Part shown: piece after piece, positions 25,676-37,020 of the stretch
How positions within the stretch are numbered: position 1 is the first letter of the stretch
Layout of the letters: every line of letters starts with the position of its first letter
From: Dechloromonas denitrificans
GTDB taxonomy: Bacteria > Pseudomonadota > Gammaproteobacteria > Burkholderiales > Rhodocyclaceae
DNA: 64,000 bases
Assembly (NCBI RefSeq): GCF_020510665.1
Contig: NZ_CP075187.1
Coordinates: 2,456,001 to 2,520,000 of the forward strand
Direction: 5' to 3'
Notes under the pieces: model-generated
Seen by the model: only the letters and a program-made list of their open reading frames with translations
Database searches by the model: none
What the model was told of the DNA's origin: nothing
Translations under genes and position numbers: made by a program

Positions 25676-27598
25676 TTACGCCGGGTTCCCGCGTGCTTCA
25701 AGAATTTCCCAGCGTTCGAGCAGGACCAGCAATTCATCATCGATGGCCGCAAGCCGGTCAGCAGCCTGCTGGGCCGCACGAGGGTCGGTCTGGTAAATCG
25801 AGGCATCTTCGAGGCGCTTCGACAAATCGGCCTGCTCGGCTTCCAGGCCGGCAATCTTTTCAGGCAGCGATTCGAGTTCGCGTTGCTCTTTCCACGACAG
25901 TTTCTCAACCTTGGCCTTGGCCGGCTCGGCGGCCTTGGCCACCGGGCGCGATTCGTTCTTTGCCTTGTCGGCGTTTTCCTTGGCACGGCTCACCCGGTAG
26001 GTCGCCCAATCGGTGTAACCACCGGCATATTCCTTCCAGAAACCATCGCCCTCTGCGGCAATGGTCTGCGTCACGACATTGTCGAGGAAGGTCCGGTCAT
26101 GACTGACCAGGAACAGCGTGCCGTCGTACTTGGCGAGCAGTTCTTCGAGCAGTTCCAGCGTTTCGATATCGAGGTCGTTGGTCGGCTCGTCGAGGACCAG
26201 CACATTGGCCGGCCGGGCAAACAGGCGCGCCAGCAGCAGGCGATTGCGTTCTCCGCCAGACAACGAACTGACCGGTGAGCGGGCGCGTTCCGGGGCAAAG
26301 AGGAAATCTTCCAGATAGCCGATGACATGCTTGCGCGCACCACCGATTTCAACCCAGTCGGATCCGGGCGAGATGATGTCGCTCAGCGAAGAGTCTGGAT
26401 TCAGTTGGGTACGGAACTGGTCGAAATAAGCGACGTCAATCTTGGTGCCCTGGCGAACAATGCCGGAATCCGGCTGCAATTCGCCAAGGATCATCCGCAA
26501 CAGCGTCGTCTTGCCAGCGCCGTTCGAGCCAATCACGCCAATCTTGTCGCCACGCTGAATACGCGCCGAGAAATCGCGCACAATTTGCCGTTGACCGTAG
26601 GATTTGTTGACGTGTTCCAGCTCGGCAACCAGCTTGCCGCTTTTATCACCGGCATCGATCTGCAGATTGACCTTGCCCATCCGCTCGCGCCGCGCCTGAC
26701 GTTCAGCCCGCAGCTGATCGAGCCGCTGAACGCGGAAAACAGCCCGCGTCCGGCGCGCTTCGACACCCTTGCGAATCCAAACTTCCTCTTCCTTCAGCAG
26801 CTTGTCGGCCCGCGCGTTGGCTAGCCCTTCATCGTGCAACAAGGCTTCCTTGCGGACCTGGTACTCCTTGAAGCTGCCGGGAAAGCTGGCCAGTTTGCCG
26901 CGATCCAGTTCAACGATGCGGGTACACACGCGATCGAGGAAAGAACGGTCGTGGGTAATGAAGAACAGCGTGACGCCCATTTCAATGAGCATCGTCTCCA
27001 GCCATTCGATGGCGGCAATATCGAGGTGATTGGTCGGTTCGTCGAGCAGCAGAACCTCAGGCGCAACCGCCAGCGCCTGAGCCAGCGCCAGACGCTTTTT
27101 CTGACCGCCGGACAAACTCCCGACACTGGCCTCAGGGTCCAGACCGAAACGATCGATGACTTTCTCGGCCTGCGCCTCGTAAGCCCAGGCACCGCGGCTT
27201 TCAAGCTCGTGCTGCAAGGTTTCCATGCGCGCCAGCAGCGCGTCCTGGTCGCCCGTTCCATCGGACAAGTGATGCACGACTTCATGGTATTCAGCGAGGA
27301 TTTTGGAGGTTTCGCCCATGCCGGAAACCACTGCTTCGAAAACCGTCGACGCCATGTCAAAAGGCGGTTCCTGCGGCACATAGCCGACGCGAATCCCGGG
27401 CTGCACCCAGACTTCGCCATCATCAAGCTTGCCACGACCACTACCGGCGGCCAGTGCCGCCAGCAAGGAGGACTTGCCAGTACCATTGCGGCCGATCAGG
27501 GCAACACGCTCACCCGGATCGAGCAAAAAATCGGCGTGATCAAGAAGCGGCACGTGGCCGTAGGCGAGACAGGCATCGGAAAGTTTGAGGTAAGGCAT
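25676..27598 (-). CDS. uup: ABC-F ATPase, Uup type
   Basis: 640 residues with two ABC cassettes and no membrane part. First Walker A is ALIGRNGTGKSSLLAAL (about 30-46) with signature SLSGGQKKRLALAQAL; the second is GVIGSNGAGKTTLLRMI with SLSGGERNRLLLARL. The linker between is Arg-rich and helical. The last ~90 residues are a Lys/Glu-rich coiled coil, the Uup C-terminal DNA/ribosome-binding domain. ABC-F proteins act on ribosomes; Uup is also tied to transposon excision and replication. Start taken at the ATG 27598 (MPYLKLSDACLAYG). Confidence 0.9.
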   Translation of the reverse strand: MPYLKLSDACLAYGHVPLLDHADFLLDPGERVALIGRNGTGKSSLLAALAAGSGRGKLDDGEVWVQPGIRVGYVPQEPPFDMASTVFEAVVSGMGETSKILAEYHEVVHHLSDGTGDQDALLARMETLQHELESRGAWAYEAQAEKVIDRFGLDPEASVGSLSGGQKKRLALAQALAVAPEVLLLDEPTNHLDIAAIEWLETMLIEMGVTLFFITHDRSFLDRVCTRIVELDRGKLASFPGSFKEYQVRKEALLHDEGLANARADKLLKEEEVWIRKGVEARRTRAVFRVQRLDQLRAERQARRERMGKVNLQIDAGDKSGKLVAELEHVNKSYGQRQIVRDFSARIQRGDKIGVIGSNGAGKTTLLRMILGELQPDSGIVRQGTKIDVAYFDQFRTQLNPDSSLSDIISPGSDWVEIGGARKHVIGYLEDFLFAPERARSPVSSLSGGERNRLLLARLFARPANVLVLDEPTNDLDIETLELLEELLAKYDGTLFLVSHDRTFLDNVVTQTIAAEGDGFWKEYAGGYTDWATYRVSRAKENADKAKNESRPVAKAAEPAKAKVEKLSWKEQRELESLPEKIAGLEAEQADLSKRLEDASIYQTDPRAAQQAADRLAAIDDELLVLLERWEILEARGNPA

Positions 27599-27607
27599 GG
27601 GACCAAT

Positions 27608-27634
27608 TAAAAACGGCGCCCCGCAAGGCGCCGT
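27608..27634 (-). terminator. Intrinsic terminator of the chemoreceptor gene
   Basis: Read on the minus strand: ACGGCGCC, loop TTGCGG, GGCGCCGT, then TTTTAA. It lies between the chemoreceptor stop (27665) and the ABC-F start, so it separates the two. Confidence 0.85.
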
Positions 27635-27664
27635 GTTGGGAAGCAATGCAGCAATTCTAACGTC

Positions 27665-29707
27665 TTATGTCGAGAAGCGGGACAACTGAGCCTGCAACTC
27701 GGCGGAAAGACGTTGCAGATTTTGCGCCCGCTCGCTGTTGCTTTGCGCCCGACTGTTGCTCCCCTGCGCCGCCTGTGCAATGTGTTCGACCAGACGCGCA
27801 ATCTCCTGGCTGGCAGAACTTTGCTCACGCGTGCTGTCTGCAATGCTGTGCACGGTTTCAACCGTCAGGCTGGCCCGTTCATCGATATTGGCCAGTGACT
27901 CACCGGCAGCCCGAGCCAGGCCGACGCTTTCACTCATGTTGTTGCTGACCACCTGCATGCGCTGCACGGCACGCCCGGTTTCTTCAAGAATGGCCTGAAC
28001 AGTCGTCGAAATTTCCTGCGTAGACAAAGCGGTACGTTCAGCCAGCTTGCGCACTTCATCGGCCACCACCGCAAAACCGCGTCCCTGCTCGCCGGCCCGT
28101 GCCGCCTCGATCGCGGCATTGAGAGCGAGCAGATTGGTCTGGTCGGCAATTTCACGAATCACGGCCACAACGCTGGAAATCTGCTTTGAGCGCTCGCCAA
28201 GCGACTCAATCAGGCTGGCCGATTCTTTGATGTCACCGGCAACCACATCCAGTTCAGCCATCGCACGACCCACGACATTGCGCCCGTTTTCGGTCACGGC
28301 CTTGGCCTCTTCCGAAATATGGGCCGCCTGGTTGGCGTTATCCGCCACCTGGGCAATGCTGACCGACATTTCCTCGACTGAGGCAGCAATCCCCGAGGCT
28401 GACTGCGATGCCTGTTGCGAACTTTCCAGCGCCAAGCGCGCCGCGCCCTGCAATTCATTGGCTGCAACACCGACTTGTGCCGATGTCGCCGAAACTCCCT
28501 GCACCAGGCTGCGTACGCTCTCCGACATGGCATTGAAGGCATGGCCGATTTCATGCACCTCGTTGCGACTGTGCGGCTCGATGTCCTGCACCGCCACCCG
28601 GAGGTCTCCCGCACTCATGCGCCGGACTTCACCAACCAGCAGGGCCAGCCCGCTCAAGCGCGAACGGACCAGCCAGTACATCAGGAACATCAGCACCAAG
28701 GCCGAAATTGCGCTGATCACCAATAGCAAATTGCGCAGGCGATAGCTCTCTTCCAGATACTCATCCGTCCAACTGCCGGTTGCTACGGTCCACCCCCAGG
28801 TTTTGGCCGTTTCGGCATAAATGATTTTTTCGCGCTCGGCACCGCTTTCCGTCAGCATGGTGTAGCGGAACAAGCCACTCTTGTTGACCAGTATCTGGCG
28901 CAGGCTCTCCTTGACCGGCGCAGCAACATCGACCTCGGCAACCATCTTGTCCTGGAATTTCGGGTGCAGGACAAATTCACCAATGGTTTTCTCATCGGTC
29001 GGCCGAATGATGTAAACGTAGCCGGTCTTGCCCGCGACAAGGCTGCCGAACTGCTCGCGCAAACGCTTCAATTCGGCATCCAGGCTGATACGCACCGAAT
29101 AAGCCCCCCACACCTTGCCATCCGCCCCCTTGAAAACCTTGACCGTGCTGAAATTGTATTTCCCGCCTCGAATAGTCAGCCCGGTGTAGTCCTGCCCGGC
29201 CAGTACCGCCTTGCTGACTGGATCCCCCTGACCGATCGGCACACCGTTCATCGATTTGCCATTTTTATCTTTCAGCAAGGTGGCCAGACGAAACACCTGA
29301 CCGTCCTTGATCACCAGAAAAGCGCCTTCTTCCGCCGTCAGATCCTTGAAATTCTGTAAAACCCGCTCGTTGGCATTCAAGACTTCATTCCCGATGCGCA
29401 TGATCGGCAAATCGACATCTCCTGTTTTAAGTACCCCAGGAGAAAGCACAGGCGTCCCCCCCAGGTGCTTCAGGAAAAAACTCGACTGACGCTCACCCCG
29501 ATCACGCACCGCTTCATGCGTGGCATCCAGCATGCCCGCCATCATTTTCGCCTCATGCCCCAGATTGGCCTCGGCCACCACAACCGCAGCACGATCCGCA
29601 TTGCGCTGAACCATCAGGGTCATGATTAAAAATACGACGAACAAAGCCAGGGCGCTGACCAAAATCAGCTGCTGGGCAATCGGGCGACACGAAAACCGAC
29701 GGAACAT
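27665..29707 (-). CDS. Methyl-accepting chemotaxis protein with periplasmic Cache domain
   Basis: 680 residues from the ATG at 29707, preceded by AGGAG. Membrane helix 1 is at about 13-33. A periplasmic ligand-binding region of about 290 residues is of the Cache type ([24 protein letters not shown] near its end). Membrane helix 2 is [20 protein letters not shown], followed by a HAMP domain ([15 protein letters not shown]). The signalling tip reads [20 protein letters not shown]. It senses a small molecule and drives CheA; no C-terminal CheR/CheB pentapeptide is visible. The ligand is unknown. Confidence 0.93.
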   Translation of the reverse strand: MFRRFSCRPIAQQLILVSALALFVVFLIMTLMVQRNADRAAVVVAEANLGHEAKMMAGMLDATHEAVRDRGERQSSFFLKHLGGTPVLSPGVLKTGDVDLPIMRIGNEVLNANERVLQNFKDLTAEEGAFLVIKDGQVFRLATLLKDKNGKSMNGVPIGQGDPVSKAVLAGQDYTGLTIRGGKYNFSTVKVFKGADGKVWGAYSVRISLDAELKRLREQFGSLVAGKTGYVYIIRPTDEKTIGEFVLHPKFQDKMVAEVDVAAPVKESLRQILVNKSGLFRYTMLTESGAEREKIIYAETAKTWGWTVATGSWTDEYLEESYRLRNLLLVISAISALVLMFLMYWLVRSRLSGLALLVGEVRRMSAGDLRVAVQDIEPHSRNEVHEIGHAFNAMSESVRSLVQGVSATSAQVGVAANELQGAARLALESSQQASQSASGIAASVEEMSVSIAQVADNANQAAHISEEAKAVTENGRNVVGRAMAELDVVAGDIKESASLIESLGERSKQISSVVAVIREIADQTNLLALNAAIEAARAGEQGRGFAVVADEVRKLAERTALSTQEISTTVQAILEETGRAVQRMQVVSNNMSESVGLARAAGESLANIDERASLTVETVHSIADSTREQSSASQEIARLVEHIAQAAQGSNSRAQSNSERAQNLQRLSAELQAQLSRFST

Positions 29708-29747
29708 GGCCTCACTCCTCATTCTCATTCTGTTTGACGAGGCAAAC

Positions 29748-29776
29748 TGCACAAGCACGCCATGGACCGGTACAAT
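29748..29776 (+). promoter_or_regulatory. Possible promoter of tRNA-Arg
   Basis: TGCACA (29748-29753) and TACAAT (29771-29776) with 17 bases between; predicted start about 12 bases before the tRNA. A moderate match to the sigma-70 consensus. Confidence 0.4.
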
Positions 29777-29794
29777 GCGGCCCTGTCGCGCGCT

Positions 29795-29869
29795 GCCTCC
29801 ATAGTTAAATGGATATAACACGCCCCTCCTAAGGGCGAATTGGTGGTTCGATTCCACCTGGGGGTACCA
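29795..29869 (+). tRNA. tRNA-Arg (anticodon CCU)
   Basis: 75 nt including encoded CCA. Acceptor arm GCCTCCA with TGGGGGT, anticodon stem CGCCC/GGGCG around the loop CTCCTAA (CCT at 34-36), T-arm GGTGGTTCGATTCCACC. It reads the AGG codon. Nothing near it suggests integration at this tRNA. Confidence 0.93.
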
Positions 29870-30071
29870 GCCCCTCCACGCTGCGCAGCCCCACCCCGTA
29901 ACGACAAAATATGTTATTTTTGTCAAAAACGAATATAGCATCGCACAATGTATTCGTAAAATCTTATGCAGTGCGATACGCTGAATGCAGCGTTTTCGGC
30001 ATAACGAATACGGAACGCCATGCCAGCAGAAGACGTGGCAAAAAAGACAACCCCGCTGAGGAGGGTGCGGC

Positions 30072-33023
30072 GTGACACTTCAGGATTGCAATCAGCAGAA
30101 CGCTCCCCGACCCTTGGTTCTGGCGGTTGATGACGTCCCGATCAATCTGACGATTCTGGCGGCACGACTTGAACCCGAGGGGATCGATGTTCGCCTGGCT
30201 GGCGATGGCCGGACCGCGTTGGACTATGCGCACCTTGAGCCGCGTCCCGACCTCATCCTGCTTGATGTGATGATGCCCGACATGGACGGCTATGCGGTTC
30301 TGGAGGCTTTGCGCAGAAGCCCTGAAACACGCGACATTCCGGTCATCTTCGTCACCGCCCGCAACCAGACCGAGGATGAGGAAAAGGCTTTACGGGCAGG
30401 TGCGGTCGACTACATCACCAAACCGATCAATCCAGCCATCCTGATGGCACGCGTCCATTTGCAGCTGGAACTGAAACGTGCCCGGGAATTGGTTCGCGGA
30501 CAGAAGAACTGGCTGGAGCAAGAGGTCAATCGCCGCATTGCCGAAAACAATCTGCTCGATACTCGCCTGCAAGTCGCGCTGTCACTGACAGGCTTTGGCA
30601 CCTGGGAAAACGACCGGACGACCGGCATTTCGCGCTGGAGCGAATCGCTCAACCAGATTCTGGGTTTGACGCAAAGCCCAAATTTACTGGCCGACATCCT
30701 GGAACGTGCGCACCCCGAGGATTGCCTCAAGGTTCAAAGCAGCCTGACCGGGCAGGATGCGAGCGAGCATGACATACATATCGAGGAATTCCGCCTGCGC
30801 CACGCAGACGGCCACTGGGTCTGGCTGGAAGTACGCAGCAAAGTCACCCAGCGGGATAGCGACGGACAAGCGCGAATCACCACGGGCACGATGTCCGATA
30901 TCGGCAAGCGAAAATCGACCGAGCTTGCCGAACGCCTTGCCTCGGTTGTCTTCACGGGGATTAACGACGGAATTTGCATCACCGATCAAGACAAGAACAT
31001 TCTGCTGGTCAACAAGGCTTTTACCAAGGTAACGGCCTACTCGCCGGAAGAAATCATTGGTCAGACACCTGAAATACTGCGTTCCGGCCTGCATGGCGAA
31101 GCGTTTTACCAGGAAATGCAGGAAAGCATCCAGCAGCATGACAATTGGCAAGGTGAAATCACCAATCGTCGCAAGGATGGAGAACTGGTCACCGAATGGC
31201 TGAGTATTTCGGCGGTCCGCGACTCCCGCGGTCAACTGACCAATTACGTCGGAATCTTCAGCGACCTTTCGGAACGCAAAGCGGCTGCCGAGCGAATCCA
31301 GTATCTGTCCAGCTACGACCCGCTGACCAACCTGCCGAACCGCAATCTGTTTGGCGACCGGCTCGATCAGGCGTTGATCGTGGCCCGCCGCTTTGAACGT
31401 GAAACAGCCGTCATCCTGCTCGATCTGGATCGATTCAGAACGATCAACGATACCTTCGGGCCTCCAGCGGGCGACAGCGTGCTGATGGAGGTAGCCCGCC
31501 GTCTGAATCTGCAAGTCCGCGATGGAGACACGATAGGACGTCGTTCGGGTAACGAATTTGGCTTTGTGATGGCCAACCTGAGCCATGAACACGATGCGAT
31601 TGCGCTGGCGCAACGCATGCTCGATGCAATTGCCGTTCCCTTCACCATCGGCGAACACGCGCTGGTCATTACGGCCAGCATCGGGATCAGCGTTTCGATG
31701 CGTGACGGCGGCAGCGCAGAAACCCTGCTCAACAATGCCGATGTCGCCCTGCTGCGCGCCAAACAAGGCGGCCGCAACACCTTCCGCTTCTACTCCCCGG
31801 AGATGAATGCCAATGCCGCACGCCGCCTGGGGTTGGAAGCCGCCCTGCGCGATGCCTTGCACAACAACGAACTCACCGTTTTTTATCAACCGCAGGTCAG
31901 TCTCGAAAGTGGCAACCTGCTCGGCATGGAAGCACTGCTGCGCTGGAACACACCGGCCTTCGGGCAGGTCTCACCCGCCGAGTTCATCCCGATCGCAGAA
32001 GAAACCGGGATGATCGTACCGATCGGCGACTGGGTCCTGCGGCAAGCCTGCCAGCAAACCCGCCAGTGGCTGGACCTGGGGCTGGCCAGCCTGAGAGTTG
32101 CGGTCAACCTGTCGACACGGCAATTTCGCCAGCGCAACCTGATTGACCAGGTAAGACGTGCGCTGATCGAAAGCGGTTTGCCGCCTCAGGCGCTGGAACT
32201 TGAAATTACCGAAAGTGCGTTCATCGACGATGTCGACGAAGCCATTGCCCAATGCCGGGCGCTCAAGGCGCTGGGCACCAAACTTTCGCTCGACGACTTC
32301 GGAACGGGCTATTCATCGCTGGCCTACATTTCACGCTTTCCCTTCGACAAGATCAAAATCGATCAAGGTTTCATCCGCGACATCATCGAAAATCCCGCCA
32401 ACGCTGCGATTGCGACGGCCACCATCGTCATGGCGCGCAGCCTGAACCTGGCTGTCCTTGCCGAAGGCGTCGAAACGGAAGCCCAGGCAAGTTTCCTTCG
32501 CGGCCGCCGCTGCGATGCGATGCAAGGCTTCCTGTTCAGCCGCCCCCTGCCGGCCAGTGAATTTGCCCAACTCATGACGGCGAACAAACGCCTGCCGATC
32601 GCCGACGCTCCCCGCGAAAGCGCCCAGACGCTACTGATCGTCGATGATGAACCGAACATACTGGCATCGCTCTCGCGCCTGCTCCGTCGAGAAAGCTTTC
32701 AGGTTCTGACCGCCAACTCGCCAAGCGAAGCGTTCGAATATCTGGCCAAGCACCCGATCCAGGTCATCCTGTCCGATCAGCGCATGCCGGAAATGAGCGG
32801 TACCGAATTCTTCGCACGCGTCAAACAGCTGCACCCGGACACGATTCGCATCGTCCTGACCGGCTATACCGACCTTGAATCAGTCACCGGGGCGATCAAC
32901 CGCGGCGCAATTTACAAGTTCCTGACCAAGCCCTGGGACGACGACCAGTTGCGCGAACAAATCCGGGACGCCTTCCGTCTGGCAAAAGACATACGCCCCC
33001 AGCACAGCCGGAATGAAGCATGA
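30072..33023 (+). CDS. REC-PAS-PAS-GGDEF-EAL-REC cyclic di-GMP signalling protein
   Basis: 983 residues, soluble. The first REC domain (15-130) has its phosphoacceptor at Asp65 ([14 protein letters not shown]). Two PAS domains lie at about 165-285 and 290-410. The GGDEF domain (about 420-580) reads SGNEF at 492-496, so cyclase activity is unlikely, yet the inhibitory-site RDGD (483-486) is present at the right spacing, so it may bind nucleotide. The EAL domain (about 600-840) has E620-A-L and [10 protein letters not shown] intact, so it should hydrolyse c-di-GMP. A second REC domain (about 850-965) with the TGY/KPW pattern of RpfG-type regulators ends the protein. GTG start after GAGGAGG. First gene of a five-gene signalling operon; the next ATG overlaps its stop. 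Confidence 0.92.
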   Translation: MTLQDCNQQNAPRPLVLAVDDVPINLTILAARLEPEGIDVRLAGDGRTALDYAHLEPRPDLILLDVMMPDMDGYAVLEALRRSPETRDIPVIFVTARNQTEDEEKALRAGAVDYITKPINPAILMARVHLQLELKRARELVRGQKNWLEQEVNRRIAENNLLDTRLQVALSLTGFGTWENDRTTGISRWSESLNQILGLTQSPNLLADILERAHPEDCLKVQSSLTGQDASEHDIHIEEFRLRHADGHWVWLEVRSKVTQRDSDGQARITTGTMSDIGKRKSTELAERLASVVFTGINDGICITDQDKNILLVNKAFTKVTAYSPEEIIGQTPEILRSGLHGEAFYQEMQESIQQHDNWQGEITNRRKDGELVTEWLSISAVRDSRGQLTNYVGIFSDLSERKAAAERIQYLSSYDPLTNLPNRNLFGDRLDQALIVARRFERETAVILLDLDRFRTINDTFGPPAGDSVLMEVARRLNLQVRDGDTIGRRSGNEFGFVMANLSHEHDAIALAQRMLDAIAVPFTIGEHALVITASIGISVSMRDGGSAETLLNNADVALLRAKQGGRNTFRFYSPEMNANAARRLGLEAALRDALHNNELTVFYQPQVSLESGNLLGMEALLRWNTPAFGQVSPAEFIPIAEETGMIVPIGDWVLRQACQQTRQWLDLGLASLRVAVNLSTRQFRQRNLIDQVRRALIESGLPPQALELEITESAFIDDVDEAIAQCRALKALGTKLSLDDFGTGYSSLAYISRFPFDKIKIDQGFIRDIIENPANAAIATATIVMARSLNLAVLAEGVETEAQASFLRGRRCDAMQGFLFSRPLPASEFAQLMTANKRLPIADAPRESAQTLLIVDDEPNILASLSRLLRRESFQVLTANSPSEAFEYLAKHPIQVILSDQRMPEMSGTEFFARVKQLHPDTIRIVLTGYTDLESVTGAINRGAIYKFLTKPWDDDQLREQIRDAFRLAKDIRPQHSRNEA

Positions 33024-35707
33024 AAGATATCTCCGCCAACTTCCTGCGCGCCTTTCTGCCAGCCGCCGCACTGGTCATTCTCGGCAGCTGGATAAGCAAC
33101 CCGGCCCATGACTGGCAATCCTGGGGATTCGCTTTTCTACTGCTCGCCGCCTATGCCTGGATACTCGGCTCGCAACTCAAGAGCGCAGCGGCAGAAGCCC
33201 TGGCCCAACAGCGCTACCACGCCATTTTCGATCACTCGACTGTCGGCATGGCACGTGCCTCGGCTGATAAATATTGGCTGGAAGTGAATCCGGCGCTGTG
33301 CCGGATACTGGGCAGCAATGCCCAAACCTTGCTGGGCAAAACCTGGGCGGAAATGACCCACCCGGACGACCTGCCCGGCAGCCTGATACATTTCGAAGCC
33401 ATCCTGCGCGGCGAATCAAACGGCTATTCGATGGAACGGCGCTTTGTCTGTGACGACGGACTGATCATCCACACCTTCATGTCGACCTACGCCATACGCA
33501 AGCCGAACGGGCAGCTCGACTGCCTGGCAATCGTTGTCGAGGATCTATCGAACTGGATTCTGGCCGAGAAGGAATGGGAACGCTCGGCCAAAACCCTGCA
33601 ACGCTTTGTCGATCACATGCCGGGAACAGCCTACATCAAGGATGCTGACCGACGAATCCTGGTGGCCGGCAAAGGGTTCACCAATCTGCTGGGCGTTGAT
33701 CCGCGACAAATGATCGGGCATACCTCGGAAGAGTTTTTCCCGGCATCGATTGGCCAAAAAATCGCCATCGATGACGCCAGAATTCTCGCCAGCGGCAAGA
33801 CAGAAGTCATTGACGACTCATTCGACGGACGCCATTACGAATCCACCAAATTCGTCATCCCCAGGGACGATGGCCCGGCCGATCTGGGCGGCATCACGAT
33901 CGACATTACCGCGCGGCGTAAAGCCGAACTCCAGCTGGCACACCAGGCACGACGTTCAAGCGTCCTGCTTGAGTTGCCAGCCAAAGCGGAGGCTCTGCCA
34001 GAGTGCGAGTTCATGCAATACGCACTGGAACAAGCCGAAGAACTGACGCAAAGCCGGATCGGTTCGATTCATTTTATCAACGACGATGGCCAGCAACTCG
34101 AACTGGTGGCATGGTCAAACTGTACCGAAGACAGAGAGTGCACGGCGGCCTCCGCCAGCCAGTACCCGCTCAGCGAGGCAGGCCTCTGGGCCGATTCGCT
34201 GCGCCAGATGCAACCCGCCGTCATCAACGACTACGCGGCGATGCCATGCAAACCCGGCCTGCCCGAGGAATATACCGGCCTCAAGCGCCTGCTCAGCGTC
34301 CCGGTCCTCAATGCCGGAAAAGTCCGCATGCTCACCAGCCTGGGCAACAAGCCATGTGATTACACGGATCTCGATGTTGAAACCGTCCAGCTGATCAGCA
34401 ATGAAATCTGGCGTATCGTTCGCCGGCAACGCACTGAAAGCGCGCTGCGACTCGCCATGCAGGTCGTCAATGCCAGCCCGGTCGTCTGCTTCCGCTGGTC
34501 GGCCAGCGAAGGCTGGCCGGTCGTTTTTGTTTCAGACAACGTCAAGCAATGGGGTTACACGTCGGCCCAACTCATCGCCGGCACACCTTCGTTCAGCAGC
34601 CTGATTCACCCGGATGACCTGCGCCGTGTCAGCGAAGAAGTCAGCCAGAAATCGGCCGCCGGGCTGCCTGGCTATGAACAGGAATATCGCCTGCTTACAG
34701 CCGAAAACAAGGTCATTTGGGTCGTCGACCGTACGATTGTCCTGCGTAACGAGGCTGGCGACATCATTTTCTACGATGGTGTTTTGACCGATATTACCGA
34801 GCGCAAACGACAGCAACTGATGCTGGCAGAGAATCTGGATCACCAGCAACAACTCAACAAGCGTCTTGAAGAAGCCAACAACCAGTTGCTGCAATCCGAA
34901 AAAATGGCCTCAATCGGCCAGCTCGCAGCCGGCATTGCACATGAACTGAATAATCCGATTGGCTTTGTACACTCCAATCTCGGCACGCTCGACGGCTACG
35001 TTCACGATTTGATGAGCATCATCAGCGCTTACGAAGAGCAACTCGGTGCACCGGCCGATGCAGCGCATGCAGAGATCATCCGGCGCCTGAAAACCGAATA
35101 CGATTTCGAATTTCTCGAAAAAGACATTTTCAGCCTGCTGGGCGAATCCAAGGATGGCTTGAGTCGTGTCCGCAAGATCGTTCAGGATTTGAAGAGCTTC
35201 TCGCATGTTGGCGAGCAGGAATGGCAGGAGGCCGACCTCCACCAAGGGATTGATTCGACCCTGAACATTGTCTGGAACGAGCTCAAATACAAATGCAAGG
35301 TGGTCAAGGAATATGGTGACCTACCGCACATTTACTGCCTGATCTCGCAGCTCAACCAGGTGTTCATGAATCTGCTGGTCAACGCCGGGCATGCCATTGA
35401 AACGCAAGGCACCATCACCATCCGGACACAGCGCAGCGGCACCGATATGGTCAGCATCGAAATCAGTGATACCGGCAAGGGCATCTCGCCCGAGCATATC
35501 AACCGGATCTTTGAACCCTTCTTCACCACCAAACCGGTCGGCAAAGGCACGGGGCTGGGACTTTCCCTGTCCTACAGCATCGTCAAACGCCATTCTGGCC
35601 GCATTGAAGTCGACAGTCAGCCAGGACACGGCAGTACATTTCGGATATTGCTGCCGATTCATCCAAGCCCTGAAACCCAAGCCAAAACACCGGAGACCTT
35701 TCCATGA
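33020..35707 (+). CDS. Hybrid-input sensor histidine kinase (PAS-PAS-GAF-PAS)
   Basis: 895 residues. Two short membrane helices lie in the first 55 residues. Then come PAS domains at about 65-175 and 195-300, a GAF domain (about 315-470), a third PAS (about 480-600), a coiled coil and the kinase core. The phosphoacceptor is H641 in GIAHELNNPIGF. The ATPase domain ends with DTGKGISPEHINRIFEPFF and GKGTGLGLSLSYSIV. No receiver domain of its own, but REC proteins are encoded on both sides. ATG overlaps the upstream stop (ATGA). Confidence 0.92.
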   Translation: MKDISANFLRAFLPAAALVILGSWISNPAHDWQSWGFAFLLLAAYAWILGSQLKSAAAEALAQQRYHAIFDHSTVGMARASADKYWLEVNPALCRILGSNAQTLLGKTWAEMTHPDDLPGSLIHFEAILRGESNGYSMERRFVCDDGLIIHTFMSTYAIRKPNGQLDCLAIVVEDLSNWILAEKEWERSAKTLQRFVDHMPGTAYIKDADRRILVAGKGFTNLLGVDPRQMIGHTSEEFFPASIGQKIAIDDARILASGKTEVIDDSFDGRHYESTKFVIPRDDGPADLGGITIDITARRKAELQLAHQARRSSVLLELPAKAEALPECEFMQYALEQAEELTQSRIGSIHFINDDGQQLELVAWSNCTEDRECTAASASQYPLSEAGLWADSLRQMQPAVINDYAAMPCKPGLPEEYTGLKRLLSVPVLNAGKVRMLTSLGNKPCDYTDLDVETVQLISNEIWRIVRRQRTESALRLAMQVVNASPVVCFRWSASEGWPVVFVSDNVKQWGYTSAQLIAGTPSFSSLIHPDDLRRVSEEVSQKSAAGLPGYEQEYRLLTAENKVIWVVDRTIVLRNEAGDIIFYDGVLTDITERKRQQLMLAENLDHQQQLNKRLEEANNQLLQSEKMASIGQLAAGIAHELNNPIGFVHSNLGTLDGYVHDLMSIISAYEEQLGAPADAAHAEIIRRLKTEYDFEFLEKDIFSLLGESKDGLSRVRKIVQDLKSFSHVGEQEWQEADLHQGIDSTLNIVWNELKYKCKVVKEYGDLPHIYCLISQLNQVFMNLLVNAGHAIETQGTITIRTQRSGTDMVSIEISDTGKGISPEHINRIFEPFFTTKPVGKGTGLGLSLSYSIVKRHSGRIEVDSQPGHGSTFRILLPIHPSPETQAKTPETFP

Positions 35708-37020
35708 CCGAGGCCAGCACTGCCTCCACCCTGCTGCTCGTTGATGATGAGCCCAGCATCCTGTCATCCTTGCGACGTCTTTTCCGGCCGCAGGGCTACC
35801 GTATTTTTACGGCGGAAAGCGGCGCCGAAGGACTGGAAATACTTGAACGAGAACACGTCGATCTGATCATTTCCGACATGCGCATGCCGGAAATGGATGG
35901 CGCCACCTTTCTCAAGCACGCCAAAGGGCGCTGGCCGCAAACCATGCGGCTGCTGCTGACCGGCTATGCGGATATCACATCGACCGTCGCCGCCATCAAC
36001 CAGGGCGAGATTTATCGTTACATCGCCAAGCCCTGGGATGACAGCGAAATCATCACCGTCGTCCGCGAAGCACTGGAGCGCCAGCGGCTCGAAGCTGAGA
36101 ACCTGCGTCTGACGGCCCTGACCCAGGCCCAGAACGACGAGCTGAAAGCCCTCAACGCCAGCCTGGAGCAGAAAGTGGCCGAGCGTACGGCCGAGTTGCG
36201 TCAAGCACTCAGCTTTGTCGAACAGGCGCACGGCGAACTGAAGAAATCCTTTCTGACCAGCGTTCAGGTCTTTGCCGGACTGATCGAACTGCGCAGCGGC
36301 CCGGCCGGCAGCCAGATGACCGGACATGGCAGGCGGGTGGCCGAGGCGGCCCGCCAGGTTGCGCTGCGCATGAGCCTGGCCGACAGCGAAGTCCAGAATG
36401 TGATGCTGGCCGGCCTGCTGCACGATATCGGCAAACTCGGCTTGCCCGATGACCTGCTGACCAAGCCTTACAACACGCTCGGCGGCGAACAGCGCGCCCA
36501 GGTCATGAAGCACCCGGTCATCGGCCAGAACATCCTGCTCGGCATCGACAAGTTCAAGGACGCCGCCCTGCTCGTCCGCCATCACCATGAGTGCTACGAC
36601 GGCAGCGGCTATCCCGACCGGCTGTCCGGCATCGCCATTCCGCAAGGCAGCCGGATTCTCAGCGTGGTCAACGATTACGATGCGCTGCAAATTGGCACAC
36701 TGGTCCAGCGCCCACTCAAGCCGGGCGAGGCCATGAGCTTTCTGATCGAGAACCGGGGCAAGCGCTACGACCCTGCCGCGGTCGACGCGTTCGCCACCTA
36801 TATTTCCGAAACACACAAACCGGATGTCAGGGAAAGCCCCTTGCGTACGATGCACCTCAAGCCGGGCATGCAACTCAGCCGCGACCTGGTACACCGCGAC
36901 GGCTACATGCTGTTGGCCAAAGGCAGCTCGCTGAACAGCGAAATTATCGGGCAACTGATCAAGATGGAACAGGCCGAGCAGCACACGCTGACTCTCTACA
37001 TCCGCCAGGAGGACAAATGA
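35704..37020 (+). CDS. REC-HD-GYP response regulator (RpfG-like c-di-GMP phosphodiesterase)
   Basis: 438 residues. The REC domain (8-125) has its phosphoacceptor in LIISDMRMPEMDGA and the TGY/KPW signature. A coiled coil follows (about 135-180). The HD-GYP domain (about 190-370) has H240-D241 in LLHDIGKLG and HHECYDGSGYP at 294-304, both fitting the catalytic consensus. Expected to hydrolyse c-di-GMP when phosphorylated. A C-terminal ~60-residue extension follows. Overlaps both neighbours by ATGA. Confidence 0.92.
   Translation: MTEASTASTLLLVDDEPSILSSLRRLFRPQGYRIFTAESGAEGLEILEREHVDLIISDMRMPEMDGATFLKHAKGRWPQTMRLLLTGYADITSTVAAINQGEIYRYIAKPWDDSEIITVVREALERQRLEAENLRLTALTQAQNDELKALNASLEQKVAERTAELRQALSFVEQAHGELKKSFLTSVQVFAGLIELRSGPAGSQMTGHGRRVAEAARQVALRMSLADSEVQNVMLAGLLHDIGKLGLPDDLLTKPYNTLGGEQRAQVMKHPVIGQNILLGIDKFKDAALLVRHHHECYDGSGYPDRLSGIAIPQGSRILSVVNDYDALQIGTLVQRPLKPGEAMSFLIENRGKRYDPAAVDAFATYISETHKPDVRESPLRTMHLKPGMQLSRDLVHRDGYMLLAKGSSLNSEIIGQLIKMEQAEQHTLTLYIRQEDK

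Noticed and set aside
36591..37016. Upstream extension of the REC-protein frame at 37017
   Set aside because: It lies inside the HD-GYP gene in another frame; the ATGA overlap at 37017 gives a better start with an exact REC domain.
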